Source: Dromiciops gliroides (Eukaryota > Chordata > Mammalia > Microbiotheria > Microbiotheriidae). From it: a stretch of 64,000 nucleotides of DNA. The stretch spans positions 153,839,544 through 153,903,543 of the forward strand of contig NC_057861.1 of NCBI RefSeq assembly GCF_019393635.1. Direction: 5' to 3'. Below the pieces are notes generated by a model. The model was not told the origin of the DNA and made no database searches. It saw nothing but the letters and a program-made list of their open reading frames with translations. A program made the translations under genes and the position numbers. This document shows, in pieces, positions 33,753 through 44,115 of the stretch (the stretch's first letter is position 1; each line of letters starts with the position of its first letter).

Positions 33753-33955
33753 AGGCAGCATGTTGCAGTAGAAAGGGGACCAGATTTGGAATCAGAGGAC
33801 CTGGGTTTGAATCTCCATTCAGCTTTTTAATGTTTCTGTGGCCATACACAAGTCACTTAACTTCTGCGTCTCAATTTCTTCATCTGTAAATTGAGGGAGT
33901 TAAGACTAGATGACCTCTAAGGTCCCTTCCAGCTTGATACTATGTTCTATTATCC
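33753..33955 (+). mobile_element. CORE-SINE (MAR1-like), near full length
   Basis: From agaaaggggaccagatttgg through gacctgggtttgaatctcca and acacaagtcacttaacttct to ctagatgacctctaaggtcc. Confidence 0.8.
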
Positions 33956-34481
33956 CATGAACAGGAAAAGAACAACTGTACTCTGGATCTTCCCTTTGCT
34001 ATCTTCTAGTTCCATGTTATAGGACTTCCTTATATCTGAAACTTTTATATTGAGATTATTTTAGTATTTCAACAACCAGATTCCTTTGAATAGGTCACCT
34101 GCCTCATGGATTTGTTGTGAGGAAAACTCTCTAAAACTTAAAGCATTATGTAGGTAAGTTATCCAATTATAACAATATCTGTCAACTGAGAGCCAACCAG
34201 AAAAGGAAGCTACTGAGCTTGGAAAGGGCCCCTCCCTTTAGCTAAATATTTCCCCCAGTAGAGCCTTAATTTCCCTGATTAGAAATTAATTCATTTAGCT
34301 TTTTCCTGCTTGATAAATACCCTTGGGGAGGACAGAAGATTGTTATGTGTCTGCATGGGGTAGACAAGGGACAGACCTGGGTCCAAGTCCTATTTGGCAA
34401 ATCATTTAACCTCAAACAAGTCTTTAAAATTATATGTTACAATTAAGTAACAACCATTGGCTTTCTGGAAGGAGTTTTGTT
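33956..34481. other. Unassigned intergenic DNA
   Basis: Mostly unrecognised. 34090-34165 (catggatttgttgtgaggaa, acttaaagcattatgtag) may be a MIR 3' fragment. Confidence 0.5.
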
Positions 34482-35105
34482 TTGTTTTTATTTTATTTAT
34501 TCTCCCTCCCCTCCCTGAGGCAGTAAGCAATCAGATATAGGTTATACTTGTGTGATTATCTGAAACATTTCCATATTAGTCATTTTGTATAAGAAGATTT
34601 AAATAAAAGAAAAAAATGAAAGTGAGAAATAGCATGCTTCAGTCTATATTCAATCAATATCAGTTTTTTCTCTGGAGGTGGATAATGTACTTAACCATTA
34701 GTCTTCTGGGATTATCTTGGATCATTGTATTACCGAGAATAGTTAAATCATTCACATTTCTTCATTGAACAGTATTGCTGTCACTGTGTGTAATGTTCTC
34801 CTGGTTCTGTTCACTTCACTATAGATTAGTTCATACAAGTCTTTCCAGGTTTTTCTGAAATCATACTGCTTATAATTTCTTATAGCACAATAATATTCCA
34901 TTACAATCATATACCACAGTTAGTTCAGCCATTCCCCAATTGATGGGCATTCCTTTGATTTCCCAATTTTAGCCACCACAAAAGAGCTGCTATAAATATT
35001 TTTGTACAAAGAGGTCCTTTCCCCCTTTTGGGGATGTCTTGGGATACAAATGGAGAAGTGGTATTGCTGGATCAAAGGGTATGTGCAGTTTTATAGCCCT
35101 TTGCA
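34482..35105 (-). mobile_element. L1 LINE 3' end
   Basis: Reverse L1 like that at 33150 but longer into ORF2, with attccccaattgatgggcat and tgctggatcaaagggtatg. The same family lies 740 bases away in the same orientation, so they are separate insertions. Confidence 0.85.
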
Positions 35106-35234
35106 CATAATCTGGAGGGAGTTTCTACACAAGGAATTCACTACACAGAAGCGATCATAAGTCCAGGCTGGGGAAAAATGTCTCAGTAATTGTCCAAGTT
35201 AACAAAGAGGTGATCCTGGTTTGCCACAAGGAGG

Positions 35235-35455
35235 GTCTAAAGTGACTCCTAATGTAGTGGATAGTGTTGGATTTCAAGTCAAGTGGACCTGAGTTCACAT
35301 TTGGATGTAGACTCTAGCTCAAGAATCCCAGGAAAATCTTTGAGCTTCTGTTTATTTCCTCATCTCTAAAGAGTATTTTACCTCCCACGGTGGTTGTGGT
35401 AATCTGTTGAGATAATGTAAATAAAGGCCTTTACAAACAATCCTCTATTAATGTC
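35235..35455 (+). mobile_element. CORE-SINE (MIR-like)
   Basis: Contains tcaagtggacctgagttcac, ctgtttatttcctcatctct and a 3' part with ggtggttgtggtaatctgt. Confidence 0.65.
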
Positions 35456-35895
35456 AGTTGTTTCTGCTCAAAATCACATGATCCTCTGAGGTACTAAGCT
35501 CACAATGAGAATTCTCTGAAGGAACAGAGTGTTGCTTTTGGTAGCCACATCACCAAGGTATAATTGGGAGTCCCCATTTTTGTTTGGACATACTTAGTAT
35601 CACATGATTTAATCTTACTCTCTTTCCTCAGTGGAATGCAACAATGAGTGTCATTAACAACAGAGCATTTATCAAGGGATACAGTAGTGAAAAGGACTTG
35701 TCTTGTTCACTCTGTGTGTATATACATGCATGTACATGGAACAGGCTACAAAAATGGTAGTTAATAAAGTTGGCAAGAACACTGTAACTTCTGCCTTGGG
35801 GGAGTTAGCTTGTGTCAACCATGACAATTGACATATACTGCCCAACTCTGAGGCAAAAGCTAAAAGTGTGGTATAATTACTTCATTAAATTTCTT
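35456..35895. other. Unassigned intergenic DNA
   Basis: No gene or repeat recognised. Confidence 0.6.
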
Positions 35896-35916
35896 AAATA
35901 AAGTTTATGTATTCTA

Positions 35917-36062
35917 GGGGGCACCTAGGTGGCACAGGGGATAAAGCACTAGCCCTGGATTCATGAGGACCTGAGTTCAGATCTGGCCTCAGCCACTTGA
36001 CACTAACTGTGTGACCCTGGGCAAGTCACTTAACCTTCATTGCCCTACTCCCCCCCCAGAAT
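35917..36062 (+). mobile_element. tRNA-derived SINE with 21-bp imperfect duplication
   Basis: Unit begins ggggcacctaggtggcacag. Its flanks at 35896-35916 and 36063-36083 are identical over 21 bases except one G/T change. It has a C-run rather than an A-run before the tail. Confidence 0.92.
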
Positions 36063-36083
36063 AAATAAAGTTTATTTATTCTA

Positions 36084-36424
36084 ACAAGGCACATTTATAT
36101 TGAATACAGTTCTTTTGTGTAAACATAGTAAATATAATTGAATTTAATTGTTCATCAAATACAGATTTTACTTAGAGAAACAAAAAATAATTACAAGCAG
36201 ACTATTTCCCAACTTCAGTTTTCTTAATTTAGGTATGCTAATCTATTTCCTTAGAGTTATAATTATGAAGTTGAATTTTAAAACAAAATGACTATTTATT
36301 ATACCAGATTTCACTTTTTTCTTTCACTTAGTAGAGTTCTATGTGCCCCTTCTTATCCAGTTGAGTTAAGCAAAGTAAGTGCATATCCCTAAGCAATGTT
36401 CATGGAGAAACAACATGATAAAGT
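36084..36424. other. Unassigned intergenic DNA
   Basis: AT-rich, nothing recognised. Confidence 0.6.
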
Positions 36425-36640
36425 AAAAAAGGTATTGAATGTCAAGTCAGGAATAGTTCAGTCTTTCACATTTATTTAGTTATTTGACTAAAGAGAAGTC
36501 ATTTAACCCCACTGACTCATTTTTTTAATCTGTAAAATGAAGATAATTCCTATACCTTACAGGATCATTATGAGGAGATAAGGCCTATAAAGATTTGCAA
36601 TATTTAAAGAACTACATAAATGCCAGTTATTATTATTTTT
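36425..36640 (+). mobile_element. CORE-SINE (MIR-like)
   Basis: Contains gagaagtcatttaacccc, ttaatctgtaaaatgaagat and a 3' part aagaactacataaatgccag. Confidence 0.65.
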
Positions 36641-36964
36641 ATTCATTTCTAAGTAGATAACAGGATTATGTATTATTGTTATAAATATAAATGTTATCTA
36701 ACCTATTAAAAAGCATGGTATCCAAATATATAAAATAAGAAAATTAAATTTGTAATATAGGGGTTCTTAATCTAGATTACATGAATTTAAAAAATTGATA
36801 TCTGCATTTTAATATAATTAGATTCTTTAATAATTCTTTTGTAATATAAACATATTACACATTTTGTTTCAAAAACATTATTCTGAGAAGGAATAGACTT
36901 TACCAGTTGCCAGAACAGTCCATGACATAAAAGGTTTAAGAGCCCCCCAGGGAAGAGGGAGATT
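36641..36964. other. Unassigned intergenic DNA
   Basis: Very AT-rich, nothing recognised. Confidence 0.6.
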
Positions 36965-36980
36965 ATAAAAGATTGTCTAT

Positions 36981-37139
36981 GGGGCAGCTAGGTGGTGCAG
37001 TGGATAAAGCACTGGCCTTGGATTCAGGAGTACCTGAGTTCAAATCCAGCCTCAGACACTTGATACTTAACTAGCTGTGTGACCTTGGGCAAGTCACAAC
37101 CCCAATTGCCTCACCAAAAAAAAACCCAAAAACCCAACC
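36981..37139 (+). mobile_element. tRNA-derived SINE
   Basis: Complete unit. The imperfect duplication ataaaagattgtctat (36965-36980) and ataaaacattgcctat (37140-37155) has two mismatches, so this copy is older than many others here. Confidence 0.92.
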
Positions 37140-37189
37140 ATAAAACATTGCCTATGACTGTGAACTGATGTCATTTATGGTTAACCTCA

Positions 37190-37676
37190 TCTTGAAAGAT
37201 AAATAATTTTATTTTACTTCTCACCTGGCTGCACTACTTTGGGACTTCTTTGAATTTTCCACAGTGTGATAGGAAGCTCATTATTGGGAAAACCTCATCA
37301 TCCTGCAAGATTTCATCAGCCTTTGTACTCTGCCTCATCACTACTCTTTGCCTCTCTGATTGCAAGGTGGCCATGAACTCCAAAACTCCATTGAAGGAGA
37401 GAACACAGTTCAAACATCTCATTTCTCACTTGGCTGTATTACTTTGGGACTTCTCTGACTGACCATGACCCTGGGTCAGACGTCTTCCCCAACCTTACTT
37501 TCTCCCCTTCCCCACTGCCTTCCCCCTTTAAACTTTCCTTTATGTCTTGCCTTTTCCCATTAGATTGTAAGCTTTTTGAGGATAAGAACTTTCTTTTTTC
37601 ACATTCTTATTCCCAGCACTTAGTACAGTGCCTAGCATATAGTAGCCACTTAATAATTGTTTACTGATTGATAACA
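37190..37676 (+). mobile_element. Interspersed repeat with L2-like 3' end, family unnamed
   Basis: The 3' end is L2-like (cattagattgtaagctttt, cagcacttagtacagtgcct, cttaataattgtttactga). The upstream part has two near-identical stretches of about 36 bases (37219-37254 and 37423-37459, both with ctttgggacttct) about 204 bases apart. A short open frame on each strand spans the middle but looks non-coding. Confidence 0.55.
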
Positions 37677-37744
37677 GATATATTTCTCCATATAGATGTA
37701 TCTAGATTTTACTTTATTGTGTGTATGTGTATACAAACACAGAG

Positions 37745-38460
37745 ATATCCATGGATAGATCTGTAGATAATGGTGAAAGAAGTTTCAGGCCAATAGAAGT
37801 ATCAGAAACCAATTTGCTATGGGTTGAAAAGTAAGAGGTGAGAAAATGGAAGCAACCAGTGTGAACAACTCTTATGAGTTTATGAGCAGCCCAAGATATA
37901 CATATAGATATGCATGTATAATAGCTTGAAGAGGATGGCAGGATCAAGTGAAAGCTTTTTTTAAGGGATGAATGAAACCTGGGCATGTTAGTAGGTGGCA
38001 GAAAAGGAGCCAAAGGATAAGGAGAGATTAAAGCTGAATAAATGAATGTTTTAAGTTAATTTCTCTTAGGAGAAGAAGTGATTGAGGAACAAATACCCAG
38101 GAGAGTGAATAGTGTCGTGGGCACAAATAGAGGGGTTGGCCAAGAAAAAAAGAACTACTTCCTTGGAGACAGGAGCAAAGAGAGAATGAGGAATGATCTA
38201 GAGAAATTTTGAGATATGGAATGAGAAGAGGGAATGCATGGTGAATGACCTCTTTTTTTTTTCCAGTAAAGTAGGAGTCAAGCCATCTGCTGAGAGGGAA
38301 AGATATGAGAACCGTGGAGAAAGGATAAAAGATTTGGAGTAGCTTCTGTGGGGAAAGTGATAGGAAGTCAATCTGATAAGAATAAAATGATCATCATGTT
38401 GCATTAAGAACTCAGTAGAGATTAGGTAACAGGTTTGTAGTGGACACATTTGACATAGTT
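37745..38460 (-). mobile_element. L2-type LINE, ORF2 internal region
   Basis: Reverse text matching the reverse-transcriptase part as I recall it: ggcaggatcaagtgaaagct, acctgggcatgttagtaggt, agaggggttggccaagaa. Open stretches on the minus strand are decayed pieces. Confidence 0.6.
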
Positions 38461-38899
38461 TGATGCTAATAGCTAGTAATAGCTTTCTCTAGCATCATTT
38501 ATCCAGCTAGTAAGAACAGAAAAGTCAGATGATGGAAATCTTCTTCTGTTTTATCTTTCATTATCAAAGAGACAAGAACAGTAAGGGTTCTTCATGAGGT
38601 ATCTACAAAGAAAGAACTCCAAGAGCGGGCGATGTGAGTTAAACCTTGTCACACATAATTCTTACACTTGTGCCCCACTACTATTATGGTCTAAGTTTAA
38701 ACTTACTCCTCTCATGAATTCTGTGTGTATTTGTAGGAAGGAGTGAACCAGGTTCATAGAAGAAGGTTTTGTATTAACTGGCTTTACAGTATTATGTGAA
38801 AGTAGTAGCTGCCCTCTGGCAATCAGAACAGAAGTTGGGAAATGCTGCTATTATTTCTCCTCCTCTTCCTTTTCTTTCAAAAAGCTGGGACAATTTAAT
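38461..38899. other. Unassigned intergenic DNA
   Basis: No gene or repeat recognised. Confidence 0.55.
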
Positions 38900-39350
38900 T
38901 TTTGTCCCTGCACATTTTCATTTTTGATTTCTTGAAATATAGCTCTCCAAAAACAAGCTTTTTAAAAAAGCCCATTATGTTCTGAATGGAGCTACTTGAG
39001 ATGATGGGAAGAACACAGAGTTGGAGTGTCACAGTGTAAACAGTAGTAATAAGATATGGTAGCAAGAGATCAAGGATAGAACAATAGTGTATAGTTGAAT
39101 GAATCAACCACAGGGTCAAGACTTATGGCATGAAAATGATGCTGGAGCAAGAGATATACTGGGAGAACAGGGAGGAGAAGAGGTACAGGACATAATGATG
39201 AATAATTGGTCTTAGGCAAAGAGCAAGAGGATAGAAGGTTGTGGTCAGAGGGGAATTTTAGAGTTTGGGCTGTGATAGTCACTGATGATGGTGAGATCAA
39301 GGACAGGACCATCTCACTAGGTGAGGAGGCAGAGTGAAGATATGGGTCAT
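38900..39350 (-). mobile_element. L2-type LINE, ORF2 5' (endonuclease) region
   Basis: Reverse text: gttgtggtcagaggggaatt, actgatgatggtgagatcaa, then ggacaggaccatctcacta. It resembles the region 8450-8650. Probably the same insertion as 37745-38460. Confidence 0.55.
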
Positions 39351-40004
39351 GACAATTAAGGGTTGACAGTCTTGATGACTGAGCATGGGGATAGTGGCCT
39401 CAGTTTCCATGACTGGTCATTGAGTCCCCGGTCCCACTAAGGATGAGTCCCAAGGTTACACAGGCATTAAACATCCAATCCATTATTCAAACCTAAGTTA
39501 TCTGTCTCCAAACCTTGCACTCTCCACTATACCCACTGCCATCCAGCCCCCAATCTCTAAGTTTCCAGAAACGCTAATCCCTCATACATTCGATGACTAC
39601 AAGCTATCTCTGATAGATGTGGTATGTTCAGGATCTTAGACAGAATTGAGTCTACTAAGGGTGAAGAATTTCTAGTGGTTCTGGTACTCCAAGTCTCAGG
39701 AACTACAACAGGATACCTAAATTAAGGAAATTAAAGTTGGGAAATAAGGGACTCTAGGGAACTCACATATACCAATTTTGGGTGTATATGAGTCACCCAC
39801 AGTTCTTAAACACCTGCAGTTGCAGATGATTGATAACTCAAATGAAAATGGCTATCTGAGATAGAGAACTAGGTTTTCAGGAAAAGAAGGCAAGCATATC
39901 CAACAGAGTTGTGCCAAATAATAAACATTAAACTAAAAAGGAAAAGGAAGAGATCCAGAAAATGATGTCTATCTACTAAGAAAGATATAATTAATAATGA
40001 TGAT
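39351..40004. other. Mostly unassigned intergenic DNA
   Basis: 39430-39545 may be a decayed MIR (aaggttacacaggcattaaa, tatacccactgccatccag). The rest is unrecognised. Confidence 0.5.
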
Positions 40005-40240
40005 GATAATAATAGCATTTATCTAGTACATTAATGCTGCAAAGCACTTAATATCTCATTTTATCCTCACAACAATTCTAGGAAGTAGGTACTCTTAATG
40101 CCCCCATTTTACAGATTAGGAAATTGAAGCCTACAAATCAAACAACATACTTAGGGTCACACAGCTAGTGTCTGAGGTTGGATTTGAACTTTCTAACTCC
40201 CAGCCCAGTGATGTAACCACTGTACTATCTACCTACCTCT
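40005..40240 (-). mobile_element. CORE-SINE (MIR-like), near full length
   Basis: Reverse unit: ttatcctcacaacaattcta, ccccattttacagattagga, ggtcacacagctagtgtctg, gatgtaaccactgtactatc. Confidence 0.85.
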
Positions 40241-40297
40241 AAAAGTAGCTTGGTATAGGGCTGGGGAGGAAAGAAGGGAATGTATTTTTTTACTTAC

Positions 40298-41034
40298 TGT
40301 GGTAAAATAATGGAATTTGGTAAGACACCCAGGGATCTGACTTGATTGACTTAGCAGTATTTGAATTGGGTGTGAATGAGTAACTATTAAGTATTCACTT
40401 AAGGTGATTAGATCTTGAGCCACACCTGGCCTGCCCTGTCAGCCCTTAGTCTAAATTTAGCCAACCCTGAGGAGTGTCCTCAGAGGCTGTAGACTGCGTC
40501 ATCCACAGGAAACCAATCTCAGCCACACTATTTGAAGGACCTCCCCTTTGGAGGAGGAGAAAAAGGTAGAAAAGAGGACCCCCAACAGGAAGTAACACAT
40601 GCTCTCACAGACACACTTTCTCTCCCTCTGGCTCCGGAACTGACTAGAGACAGGCTGCTGACTCCCATAGAAACTACAGACCCCTGGGGGTGAGCTAAAT
40701 CCAGCCCCATGAATGAGCTGAGCCGGAAACAAGATTGGGAAGTGTATAGGTTATTCTTAGAGTCAGGGAGATTATCCATTTTCTTCTTTCTTGATTCCCT
40801 TGTCCTTGACTTTATTAATTTCACTTTTGCTGTGTATTTTATTCCCATTAATGAAACCTGATTCGTTTGTAGAAAAGAGGCTGTTAAACCCCTTTCTTAT
40901 TGGCCTGGGAGAAATAACTAAAAAGGCGGTTCGGAGGAGAGTTTTGGTCCTAGAGGTCCCTCATTATTTTCTGAACCCCAATATTACAGTGAGCCACCCA
41001 ATTAACTCTCCCCATATTAAATTTGGCCCCTACA
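40298..41034 (+). mobile_element. Solo LTR of an endogenous retrovirus
   Basis: About 737 bases beginning TGTGG and ending CTACA, flanked by a 4-bp duplication ttac (40294-40297, 41035-41038). The polyadenylation-like part near 40850 (attaatgaaacctgatt) and the following pyrimidine/GT-rich stretch fit an LTR. No coding or primer-binding region is next to either edge, so it looks like a solo LTR. The 5' edge is less certain than the 3' edge. Confidence 0.6.
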
Positions 41035-41038
41035 TTAC

Positions 41039-41505
41039 TTTACTTACTCTGTGCTAGACATTGTGGTAAGTGGAGACAGAAATGTGAGAGAGAATCCCTA
41101 ACCTCAACAAGCTTACATTCTTTTTTTTTGTTTGTTTGTTTTTTTTAGTGAGGCAATTGGGGTTAAGTGACTTGCCCAGGGTCACACAGCTAGTAAGTGT
41201 TAAGTGTCTGAGGTTGGATTTGAACTCAGGTACTCCTGACTCCAGGACCGGTGCTCTATCCACTGCGCCACCTAGCTGCCCCTACAAGCTTACGTTCTAA
41301 TAGAGAAAGACAACACATGAAAGGGAACTGCAAAGGTAGGGGAAATAGGTTATCAAAGGAAGGGACAGTGCAGCAGTCAAGGAGAAAGATTCAAAATGGA
41401 GTATAAAAGTGAGTGGATAAAGTGTTTCTTGAGAAACAAGAAGGTCCTGAGTTTCATTTAACTGTGCTCCCACTTCTGGGTCATAATATGGAATGATCAG
41501 CAGAG
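41039..41505 (-). mobile_element. L2 LINE 3' end, split by a SINE
   Basis: Reverse L2 3' text: ctctgtgctagacattgtgg, cctaacctcaacaagctta, then taatagagaaagacaacaca. A SINE lies at 41121-41283. Confidence 0.6.
41121..41283 (-). mobile_element. tRNA-derived SINE with duplication, nested in L2
   Basis: Complete reverse unit with a T/G tail. The duplication acaagcttacattc (41107-41120) pairs with acaagcttacgttc (about 41284-41297), one mismatch. Confidence 0.92.
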
Positions 41506-41509
41506 GAAT

Positions 41510-41660
41510 TACCTGGACAAGAATGTCCTCCACAACATCTTGAACAAGTGGTTATTCACTCTCGGCTTGATGAGCTTCAATGATGAGGAACGTCTTCAAA
41601 GGAACCCATGTGGCTTTAGTACAGCTCTAATTGTTAGGAGGCTGTCTCTTATAGATTCCA
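41510..41660 (-). mobile_element. L3/CR1 LINE fragment
   Basis: Reverse CR1 text: cctggacaagaatgtcctcc, cttgaacaagtggttattca, acagctctaattgttaggag. Confidence 0.7.
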
Positions 41661-41895
41661 TCATCTTCCTCTATAAAATGAAGATTCGGCTCTAAAGTTC
41701 TTTCCAGGGGCAGCTAGGTGGCGCAATGGATAAAGCACCAGCTCTGGATTCAGGAGGACCTGAGTTCAAAGCCAGCCTCAGACACTTAACACTTACTAGC
41801 TGTGTGACCCTGGGCAAGTCATTTAACCCCCATTGCCTCTCCAAAAAAAAAATAAAATAAAATAAAGTCCTTTCCAGCTCTAAATCTATATCTAT
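41661..41895 (+). mobile_element. CORE-SINE (MAR1-like) 3' end, split by a SINE
   Basis: cctctataaaatgaagattc and ctctaaagttctttccag before the SINE, then ctctaaatctatatctatcc after it, reads as one MAR1-type 3' end. Confidence 0.65.
41708..41862 (+). mobile_element. tRNA-derived SINE with 15-bp duplication
   Basis: Complete unit with a TAAAA-type tail. The duplication taaagttctttccag (41693-41707) pairs with taaagtcctttccag (41863-41877). Confidence 0.93.
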
Positions 41896-42318
41896 CCAGC
41901 ACTGGTTCTCAAAGATTATTATTCTTTCCCTGAAGAATCACTGAATTTTCAACATGGCTATGATGCTGGGGGTAGGGAGATGGCATACAAACAAAAGTGT
42001 AGATTCCAAACAATTAAAGACACACTTTTTGAAAATCAGGTGGTACACATCTGTGCCCAAAAAGCTCAGAATCACTGCCATACAGCTTCAAGGTAGGAAA
42101 AATAGCAGTAGAGGAGACCAGAAATTCATACCAGGCAGAATTCAAAAAAGGAAGCAGCAATAAAAACCTGAATTCTTTCCTCAGTTTCAGAATTAGGCTA
42201 AAGGAGAAAGAATAGAAACTAAAAGAAAATGATAGTTATTTCATATTTTTATCCCTCCATATGCTCTTTTATATAACTTATTAATTAGAATTATTAATCT
42301 AATTTATCAGCTTCAGAG
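41896..42318. other. Unassigned intergenic DNA
   Basis: A 69-codon open frame at 41954-42163 has no recognisable similarity; no repeat was identified. Confidence 0.5.
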
Positions 42319-42330
42319 AGGGTGCTACAT

Positions 42331-42489
42331 TGAGCAGCTAGGTGTCGCAGTGGATAGAACATCGGCCCTGGATTGAGAAGGACCTGAGTTCAAATCCGGC
42401 CTCAGACACTTGACACTTAACTAGCTGTGTGACCCTGGGCAAGTCACTTAACCTGAATTGCCTCATGAAAAACAAACAAAAAACCAGAT
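42331..42489 (+). mobile_element. tRNA-derived SINE with 10-bp duplication
   Basis: Complete unit beginning tgagcagctaggtgtcgcag. The duplication ggtgctacat lies at 42321-42330 and 42490-42499. Confidence 0.9.
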
Positions 42490-42499
42490 GGTGCTACAT

Positions 42500-42640
42500 A
42501 TATAAAGATGAGAAAATGGAAGCCTCTGGAAGTTAAGTGTCCAAGGTCACATAATTGAGAATTTCATATTCAAATCCAGTCCCTCTGACTCTAGGGACAG
42601 GTTCCTTCTATTAAATTCTACCACTCCTTCCAATTATAAG
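42500..42640 (-). mobile_element. CORE-SINE (MIR-like) fragment
   Basis: Reverse text: agttaagtgtccaaggtcac, tattcaaatccagtccctct. Confidence 0.6.
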
Positions 42641-42674
42641 AACCTGTCACTCTATATAACAGTATCCTTTAGAT

Positions 42675-42940
42675 AACAGTATCTAGCATTTATGTAGCAC
42701 TTATTATGTTTGAGGCACTGTGCTAAGCACTCTACAGATATAAACTCACTTAATCCCTCACAACACCCCTGCCAGATAGGCGCTGTTATCACCCCCATTT
42801 TACAGTTGAGGAAACTATGCAAACAGAGGTTAAGAGACTTGCCCAAAATCACACAGCCAGTAAGTGTGTGAGATGGATTGAACTCGGGTCTTTCTGACTC
42901 CACATGCAGGACTCTATCCACTACACCACTTAGCTGCCTT
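42675..42940 (-). mobile_element. CORE-SINE (MIR-like), near full length
   Basis: Reverse unit: tagcatttatgtagcactta, ccattttacagttgaggaaa, cccaaaatcacacagccagt, ctctatccactacaccactt. Confidence 0.88.
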
Positions 42941-42959
42941 AAACTAAAAGAACAAAAGA

Positions 42960-43270
42960 AGGGCCTGTTGAATATTGGCTAGTTCTGTGGAGATGGACTA
43001 GGAAACATGGACAGGAATTGCAGACAACGAAAAGAGTTGTAGGGGTTGCACTATGTGTGAATCATTGTAAAGATTATCCACACCAATTAAATCACATATC
43101 CACTGAAATCCCAAGTCCTTTATGATATGTTATGAGGTCTTTAGAAAGATACAGGGGTTTTAATGAACTATAAGCTTAACATGAGTCAACAGGGTGATGG
43201 AGATAGTCAAAAAAGCAAACATACACTTAGAATGCATTAATAGAAGAATAATATTCATAACAAGAAAGAG
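42960..43270 (+). mobile_element. L3/CR1 LINE, left part
   Basis: CR1-type text near the end: gaactataagcttaacatga, gtcaacagggtgatggagat, gcattaatagaagaataata. It continues at 43586 after nested insertions. Confidence 0.65.
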
Positions 43271-43395
43271 GATACATATCTGATTGCTTGCCGACTCAGC
43301 GAGGAGGGAAGGGGAGGAAGAGAAGGAGGGATAAAAACTGGAACCCAAAAGTATAAATAAAAATGTTTATTATATTTTACAAAAAGAAAGAAAGG
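43271..43395 (+). mobile_element. L1 3' end inserted in L3/CR1
   Basis: Short 3' fragment (gaggagggaaggggaggaag, aagtataaataaaaatgttt) with an A-rich tail. The CR1 text agaaagaggata at 43263-43274 recurs near 43573-43585 as agaaagagaggata. Confidence 0.8.
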
Positions 43396-43531
43396 GGGGG
43401 CAGCTAGGTGGCGCAGTGGATAAAGCACCGGCCCTGGATTTAGGAGTACCTGAGTTCAAATCTGACCTCAGATACTTGACACATACTAGCTGTGTGACCC
43501 TGGGCAAGTCACTTAACCCCCATTGCCCCGC

Positions 43532-43562
<31 letters not shown>

Positions 43563-43572
43563 GAAAAAAGTA
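43396..43572 (+). mobile_element. tRNA-derived SINE in the L1 A-tail
   Basis: Complete unit with a GAAAA-repeat tail, inserted in the tail of the L1 fragment just before it. Confidence 0.9.
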
Positions 43573-43585
43573 AGAAAGAGAGGAT

Positions 43586-43728
43586 AGCCCCATGTACTAG
43601 TCAGACCACATTTGAAGTGTTAGTTCTCCATGAAGAACTGGAGTGTCAGCATCACATTTCAGGATGGACCTTGACAAATTGAATTCCATTCAGAGAAGAA
43701 CAACCAGGATTTTAAGAGGAATTGGAGA
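43586..43728 (+). mobile_element. L3/CR1 LINE, right part
   Basis: actagtcagaccacatttga, ctccatgaagaactggagtg, gaagaacaaccaggatttta continue the CR1 copy broken at 43270. Confidence 0.7.
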
Positions 43729-43744
43729 TCTCTCTCTCTCTCTC
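43729..43744. repeat. Short TC dinucleotide run
   Basis: About seven TC units. Confidence 0.85.
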
Positions 43745-43768
43745 ATCTATCTGTCTCCAATTACTCTC

Positions 43769-43891
43769 CCTTTTTTTGCAGGGCAATGAGGGTTAAGTGA
43801 CTTGCCCAGGGTCACACAGCTAGTAAGTGTCAAGTATCTGAGGCTGGATTCCAGGACCAGCGTTTTATCCACTGCACCACCTAGCTGCCCC
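43769..43891 (-). mobile_element. tRNA-derived SINE with internal deletion and 14-bp duplication
   Basis: Reverse unit missing about 20 bases of the core (gctggatt joins directly to ccaggaccag). A perfect duplication ctccaattactctc lies at 43755-43768 and 43892-43905. Confidence 0.93.
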
Positions 43892-43934
43892 CTCCAATTA
43901 CTCTCACAGTCCTGGTTGTTCTCTGGATGGAATT

Positions 43935-43935
<1 letters not shown>

Positions 43936-43989
<54 letters not shown>

Positions 43990-44009
43990 TGAGTGTGTGT
44001 GTGTGTGTG
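43936..44009. repeat. TG dinucleotide microsatellite
   Basis: More than 30 TG units with two GAGTGAG interruptions. Its length suggests it is highly variable. Confidence 0.95.
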
Positions 44010-44115
44010 AAGGAGCACTGTCTCTAGAGTCAGAGGGACTGGATTTGAATATGAAATTCTCAATTATATGATCTTGGGCCCTTAACTTCAAGAGGCCTCC
44101 ATTTCCTTATCTTTA
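44010..44115 (+). mobile_element. CORE-SINE (MAR1/MIR-like) fragment
   Basis: ctagagtcagagggactgga, gatcttgggcccttaacttc, catttccttatctttatgt follow the MIR/MAR1 order. The TG array lies at its head. Confidence 0.6.

Noticed and set aside
43747..44091. Frames with long His-Thr or Cys-Val repeats
   Set aside because: They are translations of the TG/CA microsatellite at 43936-44009 together with SINE sequence.
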